Below, piece after piece: positions 33,613-41,557 of a stretch of DNA of 64,000 bases (positions within the stretch are counted from its first letter, which is position 1; each line of letters opens with the position of its first letter). The notes beneath the pieces were generated by a model that made no database searches, had not been told where the DNA came from, and was given only the letters and a program-made list of their open reading frames with translations. The position numbers and the translations under genes were made by a program. Source of the DNA: Thermus altitudinis (lineage in GTDB: Bacteria; Deinococcota; Deinococci; Deinococcales; Thermaceae); contig NZ_JAKTNQ010000001.1 in NCBI RefSeq assembly GCF_022760835.1, positions 167,686-231,685 of the forward strand, given 5' to 3'.

Positions 33613-35865
33613 ATGCGGGAAACATTACTGGAGTTTTTCAAAAAGACCGGGAAGCCCCATCGCCTGGAGGAAATCCTCAGGCGCTTCGGGTTGGAAAAGC
33701 GGGAGGCCAAGGCCTACCTGAAGGCCCTGGTACGGGAGGGCCTTCTGGAGAAGAAGGGAAGCCAGTACTTTTTGCCCAACCGGGTCCAGGGGCCCATTAG
33801 CCTGCACCGGGATGGCTACGGCTTCGTGCGCCTTCCTGAGAAGGACCTTTTCATCCCCCCAGGCTATACGGGGGAGGCCTGGCCGGATGACCTGGTGGAG
33901 GCCCGGGTCATGCCCCCGGGCCGGGACGGGAGGCCCTGGGGGGTGGTGGAGCGCGTCCTGAAGCGGGCCCGGGAGCGGCTCGTGGGTACCCTGGATTTCC
34001 GTAAGGGGTATGCCGTGCTCCTCCCCGATGAGCCGGGGCTTCCGGAACTGAGGCTACTTCCCGAGGGGCTTCATGGCCTCAAGCGGGGGAGCCGGATCGT
34101 GGTCAAGGTGCACTACCACCGGCGTCCCTATGGGGAGTTCTTGGAGTACCTGGGCGAGGGGGACGCCCCGGAAACGGAAACCGAGGCGGTGATCGCCAAG
34201 TATGGCCTGAGGGCCGAGTTCCCGGAGGAGGTGCTAAAGGAAGCGGAGGCCATCCCCCTGGAGATCCCCGAGGCCGAGCTCAGGAGGCGGCAGGACTTCC
34301 GTCACCTAAGGGTTTTCACCATTGACGGGGTGGACGCCAAGGACTTTGACGACGCCATCCACCTGGAGGTGCTGCCCACCGGCTACCGGGTGGGGGTGCA
34401 CATCGCCGACGTTTCCCATTACGTGAAGGAGGGTAGCCCCCTGGACCAGGAGGCGCTTCAGCGAGGGACCAGCGTCTACCTACCGGGGCGGGTTTTGCCC
34501 ATGCTACCCGAAAGGCTTTCCAACGGGGTCTGCTCCTTAAAGCCCCATGAGGACCGCCTGGTGCTCTCGGTGTTGGTGGATTTGGACCGGGAGCTCCACA
34601 TCCAGCGGGTCCGCTTTGCCGAAGGGGTGATAAGGAGCGTGGCCCGCCTCACCTACACCGAGGTGGAGGCCTTTGCCGAGGGGTTTGGCCTGCCCGAGGA
34701 GCACGCCTTCTTGGCCCAGGACCTGAAGGAGCTTCTGGACCTCACCCAGAGGCTTAGGCAAAAGCGCCTCGAGGCGGGGTCCTTGGACTTCAGCTTTCCC
34801 GAGGTCAAGGTGGAGGTGGAAAACGGCACCCTGCACCTCATCCCCCAGGAGGAGCCCAGGGCGCGAAGCCTGATTGAGGAGCTCATGCTCCTCGCCAACC
34901 AGGTGGTGGCCGAGCACCTGGTGAAAAAGGGGCTGCCTGGGCTCTTTCGGGTGCACGAGGAGCCCTTGGAGGAGGCCTACGGGAAGCTCCGCACCGCCTT
35001 GGCCCGGCTGGGGTACGCCCTGCCGGAGAAGCTCTCTGCCAAGGCCTTGCAACGGGTGCTTCTGGAGGCCAAGGGGCGCCCGGAGGAGCCCGTGGTGGCC
35101 AACCTGGTCCTGCGCTCCTTGCGCCTGGCCCGGTATGCCGCCGAGAACCTGGGGCATTTCGGCCTGGCCATGGAGCACTACCTGCACTTCACCAGCCCCA
35201 TCCGCCGCTACCCCGATCTGGTGGTGCACCGGGTGCTGAAGGCCATCCTACGGCGCAGCCTCACCCCGGCCAAGAAGGCCCGCTGGCAGGAGACCTTCCC
35301 CGCCATCGCCGAGCAGGCCTCGGAGATGGAGAGGAAGGCGGAGGCGGCGGAGAGGGAGCTCACCAAGTACTACATGGCCAAGTGGGCGGAGCTCCACCTG
35401 GGGGAGCGCTTCCGGGGCAAGGTGACCGGGGTGGCCAGCTTTGGCGCCTTTGTCATGCTGAGAAACGGGGTGGAAGGCCTGGTGCGCCTCGAGGCCCTAG
35501 GCCCTTACACCTATAGCGAGGAGGCCCTGGCCCTTTTGGGCCCTAAGGGTAAGAGAATCCGCCTAGGGGACGAGATGGAGGTGGTGATTGCCGCCGCCAA
35601 TCCCCGGCTTCGGCAAATAGACTTCCTGCCCTACCGGGAGGAGGTTCATAAGGAGGAGGCCCGGGCCAAGCCGGCCCGGGGGAAAGAGGCCAAGGAGGTA
35701 GCCATGCGCAAAGTGGTAGGACCGCCCAAGGATAGGAACCGCGACGACCGGCCGGAAAGGGCCACGGTGAACACCGTCTACTTCGGGGAGTGGACCCCCA
35801 AGGACGAGGGCCCCGTGCATCGTCCGGCGGAAACCCGCACCAGAAGGCGCCGCCGGCGCCGCTAA
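33613..35865 (+). CDS. rnr: Exoribonuclease R
   Basis: 750 residues. An N-terminal winged helix (about 1-60, RFGLEKREAKAYLKALVREG) is followed by cold-shock domains with LHRDGYGFVRLPEKDLFIPP and then the RNB catalytic domain with TIDGVDAKDFDDAIHLE (the Asp cluster binding Mg2+). Further on come FTSPIRRYPDLVVHRVL and an S1 domain (GKVTGVASFGAFVMLRNG). The C-terminus is lysine/arginine-rich (ETRTRRRRRRR). It degrades structured RNA 3' to 5'. Its stop overlaps the end of the convergent MEMO gene by four bases. Confidence 0.97.
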   Translation: MRETLLEFFKKTGKPHRLEEILRRFGLEKREAKAYLKALVREGLLEKKGSQYFLPNRVQGPISLHRDGYGFVRLPEKDLFIPPGYTGEAWPDDLVEARVMPPGRDGRPWGVVERVLKRARERLVGTLDFRKGYAVLLPDEPGLPELRLLPEGLHGLKRGSRIVVKVHYHRRPYGEFLEYLGEGDAPETETEAVIAKYGLRAEFPEEVLKEAEAIPLEIPEAELRRRQDFRHLRVFTIDGVDAKDFDDAIHLEVLPTGYRVGVHIADVSHYVKEGSPLDQEALQRGTSVYLPGRVLPMLPERLSNGVCSLKPHEDRLVLSVLVDLDRELHIQRVRFAEGVIRSVARLTYTEVEAFAEGFGLPEEHAFLAQDLKELLDLTQRLRQKRLEAGSLDFSFPEVKVEVENGTLHLIPQEEPRARSLIEELMLLANQVVAEHLVKKGLPGLFRVHEEPLEEAYGKLRTALARLGYALPEKLSAKALQRVLLEAKGRPEEPVVANLVLRSLRLARYAAENLGHFGLAMEHYLHFTSPIRRYPDLVVHRVLKAILRRSLTPAKKARWQETFPAIAEQASEMERKAEAAERELTKYYMAKWAELHLGERFRGKVTGVASFGAFVMLRNGVEGLVRLEALGPYTYSEEALALLGPKGKRIRLGDEMEVVIAAANPRLRQIDFLPYREEVHKEEARAKPARGKEAKEVAMRKVVGPPKDRNRDDRPERATVNTVYFGEWTPKDEGPVHRPAETRTRRRRRRR

Positions 35866-36974
35866 AGGACCAGGGTTCCCGCCCCCACGGCGGAGAGGGT
35901 GGGGGCCTCGAGGTCCAGGCGGTAGGCCAGAACCTGCCCCTTCCTGCCGGCTAGGAGGGGGGCTAGGCTTCTCACCACCTCCACCGCGTCCACGCGGGTG
36001 GGGTTGGCCCCCAGATGGGCCAAAGCCGCCTCCACCTCCCCTTGGGCCAGCTTCTCCAGAAACCCTAGGTCCCGTCTCCTGGCCTCCTCTGCCAGGGGAC
36101 GGGAAAGGGGGGGATCGCCAAAGCGCGGCCCCACGTGGGAAAGGTCCACCGCCAGCACCAGGAGGCCGGGGTAGTCCCGGAGGACCACCCGCAAGGCTTC
36201 CCCCAGCTCAAGGCCCCCCCGGCCCACCAAAAGGGGCAGGACCTTGGCCTGGGGAAAGACCCCCTTAAGGAAGAAGAGGGGTAGCTCTAGGCTGTGCTCC
36301 TCCCGGAAGGCCAGGGGTGTGTTGAAAAGCTCGTAGGGGAGGAGGGTGTCTAAGGCCTGGAGGGCAGGGAGGTCGGGGAGGGCGGGGCCGAAGGGGGTGT
36401 GGAAGGGGACGGGAAGGGCCGCGGCCTTTTCCCCGAGGGGCCGGTGGGCCACCCCCACCAGGTAGAGGCGTTCCGGCGGAGGCAGGCTTTCCAGGGCCGC
36501 CAAGGCGGCCCCGTAGACCTCGGGCACCCGGCTGGGTTCCAGGTGGGGTAGGAGGAGGACCTCGGGGCGGGGCCCGGCTTCCCCAGGGAAGCTGGCCCGG
36601 AAGGCCTCGAGGAAGGCTTTGGCCTCCTCCTGCCCGGCGGGGTAGGAGAGGCCCGAAAGGCGCATGGGGCGCTCCTTTTTCAGCTTGTCCTCTTCCTCCT
36701 TAAGCCGCCTCTCCACCTCCGCGGTAAGTAGGAGCCCGGCCTCCTCCAAGGCCTTGAGCAGCTCCTCCAACTCCTTCTTAGATACCAGTACCCCGTGGGC
36801 TTTAAATACCTCCTCCTGCACCTCCTCCAGGGTGCGTCCCTCCAGGAGGGAGAGGAGAAAAAGCCCTCCTTCCGTAAGGGCCAGGGGTTTGGCGAAGACC
36901 CCGTAGGGGTCGGAAACCAGAAACCCCCCCTCAATAGGGGTGATCTGGGGTTCCCGCAGGCGTATCCGCTCCAT
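35862..36974 (-). CDS. MEMO1-family (AmmeMemoRadiSam system protein B) with PqqD-like N-terminal domain
   Basis: 370 residues. Residues about 105-370 are the Memo fold: PHLEP (H144), GVAHRPL (H177), REEHSLE (H227, family motif EHSLE) and DLSHVG (277-280). These are the positions used for metal binding in the family. Residues 1-80 form a different unit, with a beta strand pair and then LTEGGLFLLSLLEGRTLEEV and KELEELLKALEEAGLL. It reads like a PqqD-type winged helix, the fold that recognises peptides in RiPP pathways. A charged coil (85-102) links the two. The gene overlaps the upstream tRNA nucleotidyltransferase by 44 bp. No AMMECR1 or radical SAM partner is in the window. Confidence 0.85.
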   Translation of the reverse strand: MERIRLREPQITPIEGGFLVSDPYGVFAKPLALTEGGLFLLSLLEGRTLEEVQEEVFKAHGVLVSKKELEELLKALEEAGLLLTAEVERRLKEEEDKLKKERPMRLSGLSYPAGQEEAKAFLEAFRASFPGEAGPRPEVLLLPHLEPSRVPEVYGAALAALESLPPPERLYLVGVAHRPLGEKAAALPVPFHTPFGPALPDLPALQALDTLLPYELFNTPLAFREEHSLELPLFFLKGVFPQAKVLPLLVGRGGLELGEALRVVLRDYPGLLVLAVDLSHVGPRFGDPPLSRPLAEEARRRDLGFLEKLAQGEVEAALAHLGANPTRVDAVEVVRSLAPLLAGRKGQVLAYRLDLEAPTLSAVGAGTLVL

Positions 36975-38247
36975 GGCCCTTCCAATATAGGAGATAGGCC
37001 CTGGCCTCCTCTGGGGTTGTCACCCGTCCTTCCACCTGGGCCAGGAGGAGGGCTTCCAGGGCCTTTCCCACCAGGGGGCCGGGCCTAAGGGAAAGGAGGG
37101 CCATCACCTCCTGCCCGGAAAGGAGGGGACGGGTGGGCAGGGGCTGGGACAAGGCCTTCTGGTAGGCTTCCAAGACCCCCCAGGCCTCTTCCTCCACCCC
37201 CCTTGTGCCCAGGCGGTCTGCGGCCATGAGGTAGACCAGGTGGGGCAGGAGGTCCTTTCGGCGGAAGAGGAAGCGCCGCAGGGCTTTGGCCTCGTCCGGT
37301 AACCGGTCCATGTGGCGGCGCACCAAAGCCTCCACCTTTTCCACGGCCTCCTGGGGAAAACGGAGCCAAAGGAGGGCGGCCTTGGCCATCTCCGCCCCCA
37401 CCTCCGCATGCCCCAGGAAGCGGAAGCGGCCCACCTGGGGGTCAAAGCGGCGGGTTAGGGGCTTGCCCACGTCGTGGAAAAGGGCGGCCAGCCGGGCCTC
37501 CAAAGGCGCCTCCGGCCAAAGCCAAAGGAGGTGGAAGACCACGGAAAGGGTATGCCGCCAGGCGTCCAGGTGGTGGACCCCGCCTTGCTCCAGTCCCACC
37601 AAAAGGCGGAGTTCGGGAAGATAAGGGTCCAAAAGCCCCACCCTTTCCAGTACATGTAGACCCCAAGCCGCCTGCGGGGATAGGAGGAGGCGGGCGAGCT
37701 CCTCCTTTACCCGTTCCCGGGCTGGCAGGGCTTCGGGGTGCCCTCTGAGGAAGCGGGCGTGGCGGGAAAGGGCGCTGCGGGTTTTCCCGGGCAGGCCCAG
37801 GCCTAGGCTGGCCGCCAGGCGCACCGCCCTTAGGCTTCGCAAGTGGTCGTGGTAAAGGTTTTCCTCCCGCACCGGGACCAGGACCTTTTTCCTAAGGTCG
37901 TCCTCCACCCCCTTTAGCCCCCACACCCGCCCCCCCTTCCAGGCCAGGGCATTCAGGCGGAAATCCCGCCCAAGGAGGTCTTCCTCCAGGCTGCCTTCCA
38001 GGGGGGAGAAGTCCAGGACGAGCTTTCCCGTCACCAGGCGGTACTGGCCCCGTTCGGGGTCCAAGGGGAAAAGGGTGCCCCCAAGGTGCCCTTGGGCTTC
38101 CTCCGCTGCCCGCACGGGGTCGGGGGCGGCGAAGTCCAGGTCCCAGGGCCTTTTCCCCAGAAGAAGGTCCCGTAAAGCACCCCCCACGGGGATGGCCCCC
38201 TTGGGGGTATAAAAGGGGAAGTCCCTATGGGCGATCGGGCGAAGCAC
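36931..38247 (-). CDS. tRNA nucleotidyltransferase / poly(A) polymerase family, with HD domain
   Basis: 438 residues from a GTG at 38247. The class II nucleotidyltransferase head shows GGALRDLLLGKRPWDLDF (GG then DxD), LGRDFRLNALAW and the RNA/NTP-binding region HDHLRSLRAVRLAA. An HD domain follows with LAALFHDVGKPLTRR. It adds C and/or A to tRNA 3' ends. Relatives in Deinococcus and Aquifex split CC- and A-adding between two enzymes, so specificity is open. No ATG lies near the conserved start. The GTG overlaps the divergent coaE by 21 bp and the choice is tentative; the ATG at 38355 gives an unlikely tail. Confidence 0.85.
   Translation of the reverse strand: MLRPIAHRDFPFYTPKGAIPVGGALRDLLLGKRPWDLDFAAPDPVRAAEEAQGHLGGTLFPLDPERGQYRLVTGKLVLDFSPLEGSLEEDLLGRDFRLNALAWKGGRVWGLKGVEDDLRKKVLVPVREENLYHDHLRSLRAVRLAASLGLGLPGKTRSALSRHARFLRGHPEALPARERVKEELARLLLSPQAAWGLHVLERVGLLDPYLPELRLLVGLEQGGVHHLDAWRHTLSVVFHLLWLWPEAPLEARLAALFHDVGKPLTRRFDPQVGRFRFLGHAEVGAEMAKAALLWLRFPQEAVEKVEALVRRHMDRLPDEAKALRRFLFRRKDLLPHLVYLMAADRLGTRGVEEEAWGVLEAYQKALSQPLPTRPLLSGQEVMALLSLRPGPLVGKALEALLLAQVEGRVTTPEEARAYLLYWKGHGADTPAGTPDHPY
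38208..38213 (+). promoter_or_regulatory. -10 TATAAA upstream of coaE
   Basis: TATAAA lies 13 nt before the coaE ATG, with AGGGGAAG between them as a ribosome site. No clear -35. It falls inside the 5' part of the divergent nucleotidyltransferase gene. Confidence 0.45.
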
Positions 38248-38832
38248 CCCATTATTATCGGCATCACCGGGAATATCGGCAGTGGCAAAAGCACGGTGGC
38301 CTCCCTCTTGCGGGCCTGGGGATACCCGGTGTTGGACCTGGACGAGCTGGCCCAAAGGGCCAGGGAGAACAAGAAGGAGGAACTGAAAAGGATTTTCCCG
38401 GAGGCCTTTAAGGGGGAGGAGCTGGACCGGAGGGCCCTGGCCCAGATGGTCTTTTCCGATCCCGAACGGCTAAGGGCCCTGGAGGACCTCCTCCACCCGG
38501 AGATCCGCCGGCTTTTGGCCCAGGAGCTTGCCCAGCTCCAGGCTCCTTTGGTCTTCCTGGAGATCCCCCTTCTTTTTGAAAAGGGGTGGGAGGCCCGCCT
38601 GGATGGGACCCTTTTGGTGGTCGCCCCCCTGGAGGAGCGCATCCGGCGGGTGAGGGAGCGCTCTGGGCTTTCCCGGGAGGAGGTCTTGGCCCGGGAGAAG
38701 GCCCAGATGCCCGAGGAGGAGAAAAGGAGGCGGGCCACCTGGATTTTGCCGAACCGGGGGGGATTAGGGGAGTTGGAGGAGGGGCTAAGGGAGATTCTTA
38801 CCCGCATCCGGGAGCGCTTTGGGCTAAGCTAG
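38227..38832 (+). CDS. coaE: Dephospho-CoA kinase
   Basis: 201 residues. The P-loop [18 protein letters not shown] is at residues 11-27, followed by [10 protein letters not shown] (substrate acid), the CoA domain [12 protein letters not shown] and [14 protein letters not shown]. It phosphorylates dephospho-CoA in the last step of CoA synthesis. It starts a rightward group with SDR, sufE and plsY. Confidence 0.95.
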   Translation: MGDRAKHPIIIGITGNIGSGKSTVASLLRAWGYPVLDLDELAQRARENKKEELKRIFPEAFKGEELDRRALAQMVFSDPERLRALEDLLHPEIRRLLAQELAQLQAPLVFLEIPLLFEKGWEARLDGTLLVVAPLEERIRRVRERSGLSREEVLAREKAQMPEEEKRRRATWILPNRGGLGELEEGLREILTRIRERFGLS

Positions 38833-38837
38833 AGGGC

Positions 38838-39530
38838 ATGCGGGTGGCCTTGGTATCGGGGGCAAGCCGGGGAATCGGCGAGGCCATCGCCCGGGCCCTC
38901 CACGGGAAGGGGTACCGGGTGGGCCTCTTGGCCCGGGACGAAGGTCGGCTTCAGGCCTTGGCGGCGGAGCTAGGGGAAGGGGCCTTGGCCTTTCCTGGCG
39001 ATGTGCGGTCTTTGGCGGATTGGCAGCGGGCGGTGGCGGGCCTTTTGCAGGCCTATGGCCGGCTGGACCTCCTGGTGAATAACGCCGGTATCGGTCTGCA
39101 AAAGCCCATTTCTGAGCTAAGCGAGGAGGAGCTCCGCCAGGTTTTGGACGTGAACCTGGTGGGCCCCTTTTTGGGCCTCAAGGCGGCCTTGCCGGCCCTC
39201 TTGGCCTCCAAGGGCACGGTGGTGAACATCGGGAGCCTGGCGGGCAAAAACGCCTTTAAAGGCGGGGCCGCCTACAACGCCAGCAAGTTTGGCCTTCTGG
39301 GCCTCATGGGGGCGGCCATGCTGGAGCTTAGGGAGGAAGGGGTGCGGGTGGTGAACATCCTGCCGGGCTCGGTGGACACGGGCTTTGCCGGCAATGCGGT
39401 GGGCGCCTCCTGGAAGCTTTCCCCTCTTGATGTGGCCCAGGCGGTGCTCTTTGCTGCGGAGATGCCGGAGAGGGCCTTGGTGAGCGAGATGGAGCTCCGC
39501 CCCACCCATACCGCGCCCAAGGGGGGCTAA
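38838..39530 (+). CDS. Short-chain dehydrogenase/reductase
   Basis: 230 residues from the ATG at 38838, with AGAGGG just upstream. The cofactor loop [10 protein letters not shown], the NNAG motif, the catalytic Ser in VNIGSLAGK and the YNASK pair (Tyr and Lys) are intact. Classical SDR with NADP(H) preference likely, given the Arg after the glycine loop. Substrate not evident; reductases of the 3-oxoacyl or sepiapterin/sugar type are similar. It lies 5 bp after coaE and 9 bp before sufE. Confidence 0.92.
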   Translation: MRVALVSGASRGIGEAIARALHGKGYRVGLLARDEGRLQALAAELGEGALAFPGDVRSLADWQRAVAGLLQAYGRLDLLVNNAGIGLQKPISELSEEELRQVLDVNLVGPFLGLKAALPALLASKGTVVNIGSLAGKNAFKGGAAYNASKFGLLGLMGAAMLELREEGVRVVNILPGSVDTGFAGNAVGASWKLSPLDVAQAVLFAAEMPERALVSEMELRPTHTAPKGG

Positions 39531-39539
39531 GCTGGGAGC

Positions 39540-39947
39540 ATGGCCTTGCCCAAGAAGCTGCAGGAAGCTTTGGACCTGATCCGCACCTTGCCCAAGGAGC
39601 TCAAAGCCCAGGTCCTCCTGGACTACGCCAAGAAGGTGCCCACCCCGCCCCAGGAAGTGGAGTTGGAACGGGTACACGAGTGCCAGACCCCTTTCTTCCT
39701 TAAGGCGGAGGTGGAGGGGGGCAGGGTTAGGCTTTACTTCTTTGTTCCCGATGAAGCCCCCACAGTGAAGGCCTTTGCGGGCCTGCTGAAGGAGGGCCTC
39801 GAGGGCGAGCCTCCCGAGACCGTGCTGGCGGTACCCCCCACCTTTTACCAGGGGGCGGGGCTGGAGGAGCTCCTCACCCCCTTGCGCCTAAGGGGCCTCG
39901 AGGCGGCCCTTTTGCGGCTGCAAGACCAAGTGCGAAGGGCCTTATAG
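39540..39947 (+). CDS. sufE: SufE-like cysteine desulfurase sulfur acceptor
   Basis: 135 residues. The sulfur-accepting Cys48 lies in VHECQTPFF, the conserved loop of SufE, and the N-terminal helix LQEALDLIRTLPKELKAQVL and YADK-like spacing fit the family. It takes persulfide sulfur from SufS for Fe-S cluster assembly. No suf genes are adjacent, so it acts with partners encoded elsewhere. GGGAG lies close to the ATG. Confidence 0.9.
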   Translation: MALPKKLQEALDLIRTLPKELKAQVLLDYAKKVPTPPQEVELERVHECQTPFFLKAEVEGGRVRLYFFVPDEAPTVKAFAGLLKEGLEGEPPETVLAVPPTFYQGAGLEELLTPLRLRGLEAALLRLQDQVRRAL

Positions 39948-39949
39948 CC

Positions 39950-40492
39950 ATGTTCCTGGCCTTCCTCCTGGGCTACTTCCTGGGAAGCTTTCCCGTGGCC
40001 TACTGGTTCGGGGCCCTTAGGGGAAGAAACCTCCTAAGGGAAGGCTCGGGCAACCCCGGGGCCCTGAACGCCTACCGGGTCTTAGGGCTGGTGCCTGGCC
40101 TTATGGTTCTCCTCCTGGACGTCTTTAAGGGGGTTCTGGCGGTGGCCTTAGGGGAGGGGATGGCGGGGAGTCCCTTGGGGGGTCTGGCCGGAGGGGTGGG
40201 GGCGGTGTGGGGCCATACCTTTTCCCCCTGGCTGGCCTTCCGTGGCGGCAAGGGCCTGGCCACGGGGGCTGGGGTGCTTTTTGCCGTGGATCCCCGCTTG
40301 CTTTTGGGCTCCCTCCTCCTTTTTGCCCTTCTCCAAGCCCTGTTCCGAAAGCCTTACCGGGTGGCCTTGGCCATAGCCGTGGCCCAACCCCTCCTGGCGG
40401 CTTTTCTTCACCCCTCGTTCGCCTTCCTCCTCTTCGGCCTAGGGCTTGGCCTTCCCGTGGCCCTGCGCCATCTTAGGGACTGGGACCGTTAG
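39950..40492 (+). CDS. plsY: Acyl-phosphate:glycerol-3-phosphate acyltransferase PlsY
   Basis: 180 residues, about five membrane helices. YFLGSFPVAYWFG, GSGNPGALNAYRVLG, LLDVFKG, VGAVWGHTFSPWLAFRGGKG (the glycine/histidine motif) are the three conserved loops of PlsY. It makes lysophosphatidate for phospholipid synthesis. It starts 2 bp after sufE. Its stop overlaps the convergent livM by four bases. Confidence 0.96.
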   Translation: MFLAFLLGYFLGSFPVAYWFGALRGRNLLREGSGNPGALNAYRVLGLVPGLMVLLLDVFKGVLAVALGEGMAGSPLGGLAGGVGAVWGHTFSPWLAFRGGKGLATGAGVLFAVDPRLLLGSLLLFALLQALFRKPYRVALAIAVAQPLLAAFLHPSFAFLLFGLGLGLPVALRHLRDWDR

Positions 40493-41556
40493 TAGGGCAG
40501 GGGCCAGGTGCGGAAGTAGTTGCGGATCCTTCCCCATAGCCCCACAAGCCCCAAGGGTTCCAGGATCAGGAAGAACAGGATGAGAAGGCCGAAGACCACG
40601 TTACGCCAGGCGGCCAAGGTGGCGGCGTACTGGGGTCCCAGGGCCCCCACCAGGCTATTCAGAACCTCGGGGATCAGGAGCACGAAAAAGGCCCCCAAAA
40701 CCGCCCCCAGCACCGTGCCTGCCCCGCCCACGATCACCATGGCCAGGTACTGGATGCTCACGGAAAGAGGGAAGTACTCGGGGGTCACCGCCTTGTAAAG
40801 CTGGGCCAAAAGCCCCCCCGCCACCCCGGCGTAGAAGGCGGAGAGGGCGAAGGCCAGAAGCTTCACCCGCACCAGGTCAACCCCCGCCACCCGGGCGGAG
40901 AGGTCGTTGTCCCGCACCGCCATGAAGGCCCGGCCCGCCCGGGTCATGAGAAGGCGCTTGGCATAGAAGAAAAGGGGCAGGGCGAAGAGGAGGACCAGGT
41001 ACCATAGCCTTTCCGGGGTGTCCAGGGAGAGGCCGAAAAGCTCGGCAGGGGGCAGGGTGCGTCCCCGGATCCCTCCCGTCACCGCCTCCCAGTTCTTGAA
41101 CACGTAGTCCGCCAGAAACTGGAAGGCCAGGGTGGCGATGGCCAGGTAGACCCCTTTGATGCGCAGGGAGGGAAGGCCTAGGACCAGGCCAAAGAGAGCG
41201 GCGATCCCGCCCCCAAGCAGGATGCCCACGGGGGCCAATGGGCCAACGAGATGGCTTGCAGTGTAGGCCCCAACCCCCATGAAGGCGGCGTGGCCCAAGG
41301 AGATCTGCCCCGCACCTCCCACCAGAAGGTGCAGGCCCATGGCGCTTAAGGCGCCGATGGCCACCAAGGTGGCCACGTACATGGGGTAGGGGGAGAGAAG
41401 AAAAGGCAGGAGAAGGAGGAGAAGCAGGAAGACCCCCAAGGCCAAGCGCCCCAGGGGCGTGCTGGCGTAGGCCTCGTCCTCCCCGTAGGTTTCCCGCACC
41501 GCTCGGGCGAAGCGCCGGCTGAAGGCATCGGTCAGCCCTTTGGCAAGGCGATACAT
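40489..41556 (-). CDS. livM: ABC transporter permease, LivM type
   Basis: 355 residues from the ATG at 41556. Membrane helices start at about residue 45. The LivM signature LVGGAGQISLGHAAFMGVGAY and the cytoplasmic loop AGRAFMAVRDNDLSARVAGVD, which docks the ATPase, are present. The 45-residue N-terminus (FSRRFARAVRETYGEDEAY) is longer than usual. The longer frame to 41643 is antisense-like and dropped. The gene starts 1 nt after the acyl-CoA ligase, so the ligase is embedded in the importer operon. Confidence 0.93.
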   Translation of the reverse strand: MYRLAKGLTDAFSRRFARAVRETYGEDEAYASTPLGRLALGVFLLLLLLLPFLLSPYPMYVATLVAIGALSAMGLHLLVGGAGQISLGHAAFMGVGAYTASHLVGPLAPVGILLGGGIAALFGLVLGLPSLRIKGVYLAIATLAFQFLADYVFKNWEAVTGGIRGRTLPPAELFGLSLDTPERLWYLVLLFALPLFFYAKRLLMTRAGRAFMAVRDNDLSARVAGVDLVRVKLLAFALSAFYAGVAGGLLAQLYKAVTPEYFPLSVSIQYLAMVIVGGAGTVLGAVLGAFFVLLIPEVLNSLVGALGPQYAATLAAWRNVVFGLLILFFLILEPLGLVGLWGRIRNYFRTWPLPY

Positions 41557-41557
41557 G

